From positions 30,133,810 to 30,146,309 of the forward strand of contig NC_045140.1 of the NCBI RefSeq assembly GCF_008831285.2: 12,500 nt of DNA. Direction: 5' to 3'. A model generated the notes under the pieces. That model was not told the DNA's origin. It ran no database searches and saw only the letters and a program-made list of their open reading frames with translations. A program made the translations under genes and the position numbers. Source of the stretch: Nymphaea colorata. Its lineage: Eukaryota; Streptophyta; Magnoliopsida; Nymphaeales; Nymphaeaceae. Position 1 is the first letter of the stretch, and each line of letters starts with the position of its first letter. Positions 1 to 7,900 of this stretch are shown here, in pieces.

Positions 1-41
1 CTAGGGATACACAAGGCGGATTCGTACTTCAAAAATACTTA

Positions 42-101
42 TGGTAGACCAAGTGATTTTCGCGTTAGCCCCTTTCACCCGGGAGCCGTCGCCCAAATCA
101 C
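42..101 (+). repeat. 60-bp flanking repeat core, copy 1
   Basis: First of three copies of a 60-base core that opens TGGTAGACC and closes CCCAAATCAC. Inside it, GTGATTT near the left and AAATCAC at the right are inverted (GTGATTTnnGCG against its complement matches at 10 of 12 positions), so the right 49 bases can fold back. It is preceded by a weaker shared stretch (GGATACA..., CTTCAAAAATA) at 4-41. The repeat belongs to the host DNA flanking the retrotransposon. I do not recognise the family. Confidence 0.75.
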
Positions 102-139
102 ATGTATGGGAGATCATATGCATCAATCGGCTGCTGTAG

Positions 140-334
<195 letters not shown>

Positions 335-664
335 TGACACCCTTCGACCTTGCTGCCGTCCCTCGTGTGCCCTTTCTTCACTGCGAGCGGCCATTTTTTC
401 TTGGTTCCGCGTGCTTCCGTAGCTGTCTTTTCAGCTTCTCCTGCGTCCGGTTTTGCCTGGGCCATTTGTAGTCCACGCGGTGCGACTGCCTTCTTCTCGG
501 CCTCCGACTGCTGTCAAGGCCTTTGTTTGGCAGGTGCTATGCAACGTGTCCTTCCCTGCCTGGCCCTCGGCCTGCAGTGCTCGCTGTTCCCCGACAGCGC
601 CTGCGGTGTCCTTTGGGACCGGATCAGGTACACAAGTGGATTCACGAATGGTCTGGAACATTTA

Positions 665-724
665 TGGTAGACTAGGTGATTTTCGCGTTAGCCCCTTTTA
701 CCCGGGAGCGATCGCCCAAATCAC
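665..724 (+). repeat. 60-bp flanking repeat core, copy 3
   Basis: Third copy of the 60-base core, starting 424 bases after copy 2, close to twice the first spacing. I could not find a clear copy in between, so either one has decayed or the spacing is irregular. It differs from copies 1 and 2 by scattered substitutions, with no length change. Confidence 0.72.
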
Positions 725-1315
725 CTGCGTAGGAGATTGATGCTCGGTTTGACGGATCCCCGTTGCCTTTGCTGTTTGCTTCTTGCTTGTTTTTATCGGT
801 TGTTCCACGACGGTTCGGTTTGATCGAGAATCTATCTCGCGTTTCAACATTATGCGCCTCCCAAGTTCCGCTTGTCCGCATGGCTATGCCGGCGTGAAGG
901 CGACCGTTGGGAAGCGCCTGATGTCTTGGCGCATGAGTGGCGTTGGCTGCGTCTCCCATCGGCGTCATGGCTGTTTTGGTTTGCCATGAACCGTTTGGGT
1001 GATGTGCTTGTTATATTGGTGTGGTTGACGCTAAGTTTGTTTTGCCCCTACGTTTGGTCTCTGTATTGCTGCCGCTTTGGTGGAACGCCGTCTTGTTAAG
1101 GACATTAACGCAGCCCATCCGCATGGTGTGCGGAGGGCTTGGGCGTGCGGCTTTTGGCCTCTCAGCTTTTGTGCTGATCGTTGGTTATTTCTGTCGTTAC
1201 GTCGGCTTTATGGATTCTCAGTACGTTTCGGGCGCCGGTGGGCAGTTTTTTAATGCTGTTCTTCCTAAAACGTCGTCCGCAGTGATGTCAAAAACGAAAC
1301 GATGATTGACCGTCG
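725..1315. other. Flanking DNA, no gene seen
   Basis: I see no supported gene here. The open frames are short, start at non-ATG codons and show no recognisable domain. The plus strand is rich in T and G. It holds CAT and ATG triplets at ordinary frequency, unlike the neighbouring LTR, and so serves as a useful control. Only small imperfect hairpins are visible, for example CCGCA/TGCGG at 1119-1133. Confidence 0.5.
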
Positions 1316-1320
1316 GTAGC
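1316..1320. other. Presumed left target-site duplication (GTAGC)
   Basis: Ty3/gypsy elements normally duplicate 5 bp on insertion, so the five bases touching the LTR end (GTAGC) should be one copy. The partner lies beyond the right edge of the window and cannot be checked. The call is inferred from position alone. Confidence 0.35.
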
Positions 1321-2112
1321 TGTTAGGACTCGTCCCGATTAGGCCAGAATTTCCTAACCAAGACGCTCCTACTGCCAAGACCGACTTGAGTACTACCTAA
1401 AAACCAAAATTCCTAAATAAAATTTAGTACAATTAATCTACCCGGCCGGACAAACCCCGGCGCACAACCCCTAGGATAAAGTTACACAGGGTTAAGTTTC
1501 CCAACCTAACTAAGGAATAACCTATTACAAACAACTACAGGGGTTACAGGCTAGTACAAACGCAAGCGATACAAAGATTACTCTCAACTCACTCACAAAC
1601 ACACCAAACCATGCAAACCACTTCTAACGGACAAACCACACCCAACGAAAGTAAATGGGTAGGTCTGCTCCTTGCGACCGTGTCTCGGGCAATAAGACCC
1701 TCGAGGTGCCACAGTGAGGAGCTTGGCCGAAGCCTGGGCTAAAACAACAAATTAAATAAACTAGATGAAATCCTAGTGCAAAAACAGAATGAACACCCTC
1801 CCCGAATCTACAAAGGCTGGAGAGCGTTACCGACCAAGGCGCTGCCTTGGCTGTGCCGAGAGACCACGGGGTAGAATACCTAAGCCCCGGGTATTGCAGC
1901 TCACGGGCCGGCGTGAAGCGCGCGGCCTGGACAGCCTCCTGCTGTCGGACGACGTGGACAGACTGCTGGCCGAGACAGCCGCCTGCTGTCGGTACTGACG
2001 GGCAGTGCACTGCCGAGAACAATCGGCTGCTGTTGTGGGCGAACCTGCGGACGAGTAGCCTAGACGAGCTTACTGTCGACCGGGCAGACAGACAGAGTGC
2101 CGACAAGGTTGT

Positions 2113-2214
2113 GCGACCACCTGTCACCTGAGACGCGGGCTGGATGCCGCGGTGCTGACGGAAGGAGGAGGCGACCGCCTGTCGCCTGAGATGCGCCTGC
2201 GGGATGCGGCGCGG
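2113..2214. repeat. Degenerate ~41-bp tandem duplication in the LTR
   Basis: The plus-strand segment 2113-2153 (CGACCACCTGTCACCTGAGA...) is repeated with substitutions at 2171-2214 (CGACCGCCTGTCGCCTGAGA...). The neighbouring 1935-2035 is also built of related CTGCTGTCGG and GCCGACGACGG words. It is repeated in the 5' LTR at 11485-11586. Confidence 0.5.
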
Positions 2215-2382
2215 CCGAGGGGGGCGAAAGCCTTGCGGCAGTGCCTACCTACCTGGCGCTGGAAGTGGCTCGGCCACGGTTATCGACAAGGAATGCCGAC
2301 GACGGCGCGGGTGGCCGAGGGGCTGGCCGACGACGGCTAGCGAGCGGCTAGCGTCTCCGGCTGTTCCTAGTCCCTAGCTAAG

Positions 2383-2750
2383 GTCGGGTTAGCTTGGACG
2401 GGCAGAGCTCTACGGGTAGGCTGGTTAAGCGAAGTGAGGTTAAAGGCTAGGGTAGGCTAGAGGAAGCAGAGCTAAGGTAAGGCTCGGGTGTTGGGACTTA
2501 GCGAGCTGGTTGGAGATGAAGAGAGATCACAAATGAGCTCGGTTGGGTCTGGTCAATGGGACACTCGAGATAAACTCGAGTCAATTGGGTTCAACCTAAG
2601 GTGCCTCGGGTTTGACCGAGTTCCTACTAGGCTAGGTCAGGTCGGGTTCAGTCTACTTGGGTTAAGACCTAGAAGAGGTCGACTGGGTAAGTCCGGTTAA
2701 GGTTTAGCTGGGTTAGGACCAAGTGGGTTAGGTCGAGTAGGTGAAGGCCT
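2383..2750. repeat. Degenerate GGGTTAG-rich tract in the LTR
   Basis: The plus strand is a patchwork of GGGTTA, GGTTAA, GGTCGGG and GGCTAGG words, with four GGGTTA copies among many near-matches and few other motifs. The words resemble the plant telomere unit permuted with other bases, but are irregularly spaced and not a true telomere array. The element RNA would be C-rich here. The same tract occurs at 11755-12122 in the 5' LTR. Confidence 0.55.
2563..2581. repeat. Perfect 7-bp inverted repeat (ACTCGAG/CTCGAGT)
   Basis: A seven-base stem with a five-base ATAAA loop, repeated in the 5' LTR at 11935-11953. Other short perfect foldbacks in the same LTR are AGCTACA/TGTAGCT at 2887-2903 and TTCCTAAA/TTTAGGAA at 3019-3035. 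Confidence 0.5.
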
Positions 2751-2933
2751 GGATGCTCGCCACTTGGCAAGATGAACGGGTCAGCTAGAGTGCGCTAAGG
2801 GAATGCCTATCAACAAGGGAAAGGTGAAATGCTTTCCTAAAGAGAAGGGGGATGAACCTAGACTAGAATCGGGAAAAAGGGGAGATAGCTACACGATGTA
2901 GCTTAGTGGACTTCGAAGAAGGGGAGATGGAGA

Positions 2934-3361
2934 CACGTGGACAGATCAAGGGTGGAGACTAGCTGCGGTTGGGCGAGGTGGAGAGACAGCCAAGGGAGGA
3001 ACGAGTCCTCGGGTGCTTTTCCTAAAGTTTAGGAAGAGGGGCGCGAGTTGGGGGAGAGGTGCGCTAAGTGGGGAAAAAAGGCAAGGGAGAGGTGGCAAGA
3101 CGCGAGTACTCAATGGAGAAGTGACTTGACGAGGTGGAGGAAGGGCTGAGTCGTGAGGCTTGAGATGGTGACACGTGGCAAGATGTGCGGCCACAACTAC
3201 ATGCGACTAAGGGGAAGACCGAGCAACAAGTAAAGTGGGATGAGGTGGCGAGGTGGATCCTACGAACTAGGGGGGCACTTTCCTAAACTTACTCGAAGTG
3301 GAACTCTTAGGAAATAACTGGTTTTCGGGTTGAGGGAGATGGCTCGGATGGAGGACACGTG
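2934..3361. promoter_or_regulatory. Three G-box/ABRE-like motifs (ACACGTGG)
   Basis: ACACGTGG occurs with its CACGTG core at 2934-2939, 3172-3177 and 3356-3361; the last two extend to ACACGTGGC, the abscisic-acid response element consensus bound by bZIP factors. The first is repeated at 12306-12311. They would lie downstream of the proposed start site near 4605, so a role as promoter elements is uncertain. Confidence 0.4.
3197..3202 (-). other. Start-stop upstream ORF (ATG-TAG)
   Basis: One of only two ATG triplets in the long leader. It is followed at once by TAG, so it encodes methionine alone. Minimal AUG-stop elements are known to stall ribosomes in some plant leaders, for example the boron-regulated NIP5;1 mRNA. 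Whether this one acts so is unknown. Its counterpart in the 5' LTR lies outside the window. Confidence 0.5.
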
Positions 3362-3384
3362 GCAGAGGCAAGGGACAAGATTAG

Positions 3385-3393
3385 ACTTACCTG
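3385..3393 (-). other. Perfect 5' splice-site consensus in the leader
   Basis: In element direction the sequence is CAG|GTAAGT followed by CTAA, the ideal plant U1 match, with the GT at 3390-3389. If used in the 5' LTR copy (beyond the window, near 12.76 kb), it could join to an acceptor upstream of gag and remove most of the long leader. A second, weaker donor (AAG|GTTAGT) lies near 4190. Use is not shown by the sequence. Confidence 0.4.
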
Positions 3394-3570
3394 GTTCAAC
3401 CGAAGTCGAGTGGGTTCGAGCTTGATGCGACCGGTGGCACGGTTTGAGCGACGCCTCCCAAATTGACCAAGGTGTCCTCGTCGTCTTCACTACAGCTTTC
3501 ACCGGAGCAAGGGCAATGTCGTCCTTCACGCCTCGGGTCACGAGTTCTGCCGGAAAATGCAGAGCGGAAT

Positions 3571-3814
3571 GGAGAAGCAGCAGAATTTCGGCGGACAGCC
3601 GAACTCACTATTCCACCGTCGGAATGGGCTCCAATTTGACTATATCGGAATTCCCTTACCGGCGAATCTAATGAACTTAAGCACGCTAATTTCCCACGGA
3701 TGGAACTCAAGATACAACAGTGATTAGGCTGCTGGACTAGAGAACAACGTGGAGCTGGCCGGAATTCAGCAGAATTCCGGCAGGAAGCCGAGACCTCTAT
3801 TCCGCTATCGGATG
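3571..3814. repeat. Degenerate duplication in the leader, period ~190 bp
   Basis: Plus-strand 3571-3627 and 3761-3814 share the order CAGCAGAATT, then GGC(G/A)G..., then AGCCGA, then CTATTCC, then TCGGA(A)TGG, with substitutions. It looks like an old local duplication. No coding capacity with an ATG is associated with it. Confidence 0.45.
3758..3781. repeat. Strong 10-bp hairpin in the leader
   Basis: A perfect ten-base stem (GCCGGAATTC/GAATTCCGGC) with a four-base loop (AGCA on the plus strand). In the element RNA it would be one of the most stable local folds in the leader. It lies inside one of the two degenerate copies at 3571-3627 and 3761-3814, but the other copy does not conserve the palindrome. 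Confidence 0.6.
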
Positions 3815-4634
3815 GAACTTGGGAAAGACCAACGCGATACTTGAGAGAGGGCGATTCCAACTAGAATGCGAAAAATAGTTTTCTGCGGCCCGATTACTCC
3901 AACTAGCAGATTCGGCTCTGCTGCACCGAGGAACAGAAATGCAGAAACAGGCCGAGGGATCGAACTCAATCCGTGGCCGTTTCTCCAAATCTCACACGCT
4001 TGATTTGGCAAGGAAAGAGCGCCGAAATCAATGTTTCCAAATGCGATTAGGACTTCGCCTAGAGAGTCTTCACCTGAGAACTCTCGCTCTGTTCTCGGGT
4101 AGACCGAGAAAGAACAGAAACCTCGGGAGTGCTCTCCCCTAGACCGGAATCCTAAAAACGCAAGGAAAACACGAAATCAAGCCACTAACCTTTACTGCCG
4201 TCGATATTGAATCCAGAAATGGATTCAATCTTCCCTGCTGCCAGAACAGCCTCTCAGCCTCACCGTGACCGTGAAGAAGGCGCTGAACTTTGCTGAAATA
4301 CGCTTTGAAGGGGGATGATGCCGTGGACAAGGGAGGGATCTCAGCCGGTGAGGAAGAAGATCCGCCGCAAGCCGTCCAACTTGAGCGTTGGCTGGTTCAC
4401 CGCCGGTGCTTCAAGTGCTTCAAGAGAGGAAGAAACGCCACGGTGGGAAGGGGGCGCGAGGGGATGAGAGGGCACAAGCTTGCACTCACGAGCAAGGGCT
4501 GTGCTTTGATTTCTGATTCAGAGTTCCTCGAGAATGAGGAGGGGGAGCCAAACCTCGCACGGAGGAGAAAGAGCGCCTTGCGCAAAATGCTTTCAATTCC
4601 TTAATCTTTGATACGAATTACAATGATCCAAAAG

Positions 4635-4642
4635 TATTTATA
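4635..4642 (-). promoter_or_regulatory. TATA box, presumed retrotransposon promoter
   Basis: In element direction this reads TATAAATA within GTATAAATAC, a close match to the plant TATA consensus and the only good one found on this strand between 1321 and 4790. Transcription would start about 30 bases downstream, near 4605, followed by pyrimidine-rich sequence. In the 3' LTR this copy is not the one driving the element. The active copy would be the equivalent in the 5' LTR, beyond the window. Confidence 0.6.
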
Positions 4643-4679
4643 CTAATCCTATTTGAGCGAGTCTACAATCCAGATCTCA

Positions 4680-4840
4680 CTCTCTACCCAAGACCCCAAA
4701 TCCAAAACGCCAAGCACAACCCGCTAGGCTAGGTTCCTACCTCGAATCCTACTATTAACAAGCCTAAGACTAACTTTATTTACTTGTTATTCATAAAGCA
4801 AAACGGGCCTAGTGCCCACGCGCAAAGGTAAGGTTCGAGC
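4680..4840. other. 3' non-coding segment, LTR boundary zone
   Basis: This lies between the TATA region and the hairpin cluster and should contain the polypurine tract and the outer edge of the 3' LTR. I see no textbook polypurine tract. The best candidates are GGGTAGAGAG in element direction (4680-4689), next to a TG start at 4679, and the boundary at 4760, where TGTTA begins the LTR but no purine run precedes it. The only ATG in element direction nearby is at 4792-4794. Confidence 0.35.
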
Positions 4841-4842
4841 CC
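4806..4842 (+). other. Possible tRNA-derived pol III boxes (SINE-like trace)
   Basis: GGTTCGAGCCC at 4832-4842 is an exact match to the B-box consensus GGTTCGANNCC. GGGCCTAGTGC, about 26 bases upstream, is a poor A-box match. It reads on the plus strand, opposite to the retrotransposon. No tRNA cloverleaf or SINE tail is evident, so it could be chance or a remnant. Confidence 0.2.
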
Positions 4843-4961
4843 CTGGATCTTTTGAACCCAGGGTGGGGACCTTGTGAGGGGACCCGCCCTCACTTCGGTG
4901 TGTTGACTCAAGAGCTCGGTCAGGTTTGACCGAGCCGTTTACCTAAGACTTGGATCTTAGG
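4841..4961 (-). other. Run of four perfect hairpins after the gag-pol stop
   Basis: Directly downstream of the stop codon, in element direction, come CCTAAGA/TCTTAGG (4942-4961, 7-bp stem, 6-base loop), GCTCGGTCA/TGACCGAGC (4914-4935, 9-bp stem, 4-base loop), GTGAGGG/CCCTCAC (4874-4893, 7-bp stem, 6-base loop) and CCCTGG/CCAGGG (4841-4863, 6-bp stem). The first begins five bases after the stop. The density of perfect stems in about 120 bases is unusual and suggests a structured 3' untranslated region. Confidence 0.65.
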
Positions 4962-4966
4962 ACGTC

Positions 4967-7900
4967 TCAAGGGTCGCGTGAAGTGGACTCGTTTGGCTGG
5001 GACGATTCTAGCTCGGCGAGTCTAACCTTGGAACCTGTGTCACCCTGAGACTGGACCTGTTTGAGCACCGTTGACGACCTAGTTGCTCCTCCCACTCCTC
5101 CCGCTGCAACTATCTCTGGTGCTTCTTGACTCTTCCTGGGACTGGCCTTAATACATTGAAGAGAACGAGCTCCAATATCAGAAGCCTTGCGCTTCCTTCT
5201 GCTAGATTCGGCGGGCTCGGTCTCAACTGGGTCTGGACCGCTGGGTAGGTCCGTAACAGATTCCCCCTCCCTACCTTGCGCTTGTCCTCGAGCGCTTGAA
5301 GAGGGGAAGCGATGAACAATCGACCCAAATTCTTCCCAAGAAGTACCCCTGTCGGGTCCTTCCCATTCCACAAGTACCTCGTGCCTCATCCTCCCTTGTC
5401 TTTGGACATACCTATGTTTGAGAATGCGATAGGGAGTAGGCAAGTTATCCGGGACCTGCTCTATTAGTGTTGGTACATCCCCTTGATGAGGCTTCAGCCT
5501 CGTAACATGAAATACAGGGTGCACCAATGCTGTTCTGGGGAGGCCAAGTCTGTAGGCGGCCTTCCCAACCTTTTGAACCACTGGATAAGGTCCATAATAA
5601 CGAGGCAGCAGTTTGGAATACGGCTGACCCATCAAGGATTTCTGCTTAAGAGGCAGTCTCTTAAGCCACACGTAGTCACCCACCTCAAATTCCCGATCCT
5701 TCCTGCCTTTGTCGTATACCTGCTTCATACGGTTTTGCGCTTTCACAATGTTCTGTTTTAGGGATTCTAATACTTCTTCCCTTGTGCGCAATTCGCAGTC
5801 AACACTGTCGTCTTTTGCAGTACCTCCTTCGTAGTGTGGAATCGATGGAGGGGGAAAACCATATACGCCCTCGTAAGGGGTCATGCCTGTCGACGAGTGC
5901 AGACTTGTATTATACGACCATTCTGCCCAGGGTAGGTATTTCACCCAAGTGGCTGGTCGTTCACCCGCAAAGCAACGTAAGTAGGTCTCCAAGGACCGGT
6001 TCACTATCTCACTCTGCCCATCTGTTTGAGGGTGGTGGGCGGTACTGAAATTTAGTTTCGTCCCCATGTTCTTCATGTATTCTTGCCAGAATGCACTTAG
6101 AAAAATTGAGTCCCGGTCGCAGACGACGGACTGTGGCATTCCATGCAACTTTCCTATATACTCATGGTAGACGTTGGCCACGAGGGGCCCTTGATATAAC
6201 CGTGGTAAAGGTGCGAAGTGGCTATATTTCGTGAGCCGATCGACCACTACTAATACTGCCTCTTTTCCTTCTGATCGAGGCATGGCATCGATGAAATCCA
6301 TCGTGACGTCGGTCCACGGTTTTGTAGGTACCGGGAGAGGATTCAAATGGCCTGGAGGCTTGATTGCCTCATACTTCTCTCGCTGGCACACTACACACTT
6401 CTTTACATAGGCCTGTACTTCAGCCTTCATACCTTTCCACCAAAACTGAGCTTTGATGCGGCTTAAGGTCTTGGCGACCCCTTCATGACCTGCGGCTGGA
6501 GTGTCATGAAAATGATGCAGGAATTCCTGCTTAAGCTCAGAGATAGGAGGGACTACTGCCTTGTCCTTCCTATACAAAATGTTTCCCTTGACTGAGTAGA
6601 AGGGAATGGAACCCGGGTTTTGCTGGATCGAAGCTTTGATTAGCCTCAGCGATTCATCATTCTGCTGTTCGTTTGCTAACCGATCCCAAATATCCGTTTC
6701 CACTACTGACAATGTCATCAATTGTTCAGCCAAGCGGGAAAGTGAATCAGCCGCCTTGTTTTCAGGACCTTTTTTATACTCAATTTCGAAATCATACCCC
6801 AATAGCTTTGCTAGCCATCTTTGCTGGGTAGGGGTTGACACGCGTTGTTTGAGCATATACTTTAAGCTATTTTGGTCGGTCCTGACCGTAAATTTGCGTC
6901 CAATCAGATATGGACGCCATTTCTCCACTGCCATAACAATAGCGAGTAGCTCTTTCTCGTATGTAGAAAGAGGTTTGGCCCTGCTGGTTAAGGCCTTTGA
7001 CATGTAGGCAATGGGGTGGTTATCTTGCCCAAGTACCGCTCCTACTCCGACTTCACAAGCGTCCGTTTCGATGGTGAATGTCTTTGTAAAATCGGGTAGA
7101 GTTAGTACCGGGGCGGACATCAGAGCTGCCTTTAGCTTCTCAAAGGCATCTCTTGACTTCTCAGTCCACGAGAAGGATCCCTTTTTCAGCATCTGGGTAA
7201 GGGGTTGCGCAATGATTCCATACCCCTGGATAAATCGTCTGTAATACCCAGTCAATCCTAGGAAACCTCGCAGACTCTTGAGGTCCTTGGGCAGTGGCCA
7301 TTTCTCCATGGCTTGCAACTTTTCGGGGTCTGCCCGAACCCCATCTCGAGACACAATGTGTCCGAGGTATCCGATTGAAGACTGTCCAAAACTGCATTTG
7401 GACATCTTCGCGAAGAGATGATGCTCCTTCAAGATGTCTAGAGTAATTTCCAGATGGCGTTGATGTTGCTCTTCATCTTTGCTATAAATGAGAATATCAT
7501 CGAAAAATACGAGGATGAAATCTCTGAGGTGTGCTCTGAACACATCATTCATGCACCGTTGGAATGTTGCTGGCGCATTCGTTAATCCAAAGGGCATTAC
7601 TAAAAATTCATAATGCCCGTCGTGTGTTCTGAACGCAGTTTTCAATACATCTTCGTCAAACATTCGAATTTGATGATATCCGGCTCTGAGATCTATCTTT
7701 GAGAAAATAGTAGCGCCGGCTAACTCATCTAGTAGCTCGTCAATGACGGGTATGGGGTGCCGATCCTTAACGGTCACCTCGTTTAACGCTCTGTAATCTA
7801 TACAGAACCGCCAAGTGTTGTCTTTTTTCTTCACTAATAGGACGGGTGAAGAAAAAGGGCTGCAACTCGGTCGGATGATGCCGCTTTCGAGCATCTCTTT

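Larger units (their letters stand above)
1321..3128 (-). repeat. 3' LTR (confirmed part)
   Basis: This stretch is repeated at 10693-12500 with a constant offset of 9372 and no difference seen on reading. It starts TGTTAGG on the plus strand, which is CCTAACA at the 3' end of the LTR in element direction. Its right limit here is only where the window cuts the other copy. The true LTR probably continues through 3129 to about 4.68-4.76 kb, because the only good TATA box lies at 4635-4642. Candidate outer ends are 4679 (CA, followed by the complement of a short purine run, GGGTAGAGAG) and 4760 (TAACA, matching TGTTA at 1321 as a 5-bp inverted end). Neither is secure. Confidence 0.93.
3129..4634 (-). 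other. Probable continuation of the LTR: transcribed leader without ATG
   Basis: This stretch lies between the confirmed LTR repeat and the TATA box. It carries no protein I can support: every longer open frame in element direction starts at TTG or GTG and has no ATG. From 3203 to 4791 there is not one ATG in element direction, a strong departure from chance. Just downstream of the TATA box the element strand is pyrimidine-rich (about 4535-4580), as plant 5' leaders often are. The stretch also holds a perfect splice-donor consensus, a strong hairpin and a degenerate duplication, listed separately. The alternative is internal 3' non-coding DNA, or captured host sequence, if the LTR ends near 3.1-3.3 kb. 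Confidence 0.55.

Noticed and set aside
350-1305. Short plus- and minus-strand open frames in the left flank
   Set aside because: Those checked start at TTG or GTG, are mostly under 110 codons, overlap one another and show no domain.
1624-2127. 167-codon open frame on the minus strand in the 3' LTR, repeated at 10996-11499
   Set aside because: It begins at GTG, has no internal ATG and shows no recognisable domain. The identical second copy is only the LTR repeat. It is best explained by the ATG-poor, GC-rich leader.
2383-2750. True telomere or interstitial telomeric array
   Set aside because: The GGGTTAG words are irregular and mixed with others, with no head-to-tail heptamer run, and the tract lies inside both LTRs.
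3396-3860. 154-codon open frame on the minus strand
   Set aside because: It starts at TTG, contains no ATG and has no recognisable motif. The other minus-strand frames between 3260 and 4585 have the same problem.
4290-4604. 104-codon plus-strand frame opposite the leader
   Set aside because: It is antisense to the transcribed leader, low in complexity, and has no recognisable domain.
4884-4897. Purine-rich GAAGTGAGGGCGGG in element direction as the polypurine tract
   Set aside because: It is not followed by TG, and half of it forms a perfect hairpin arm.
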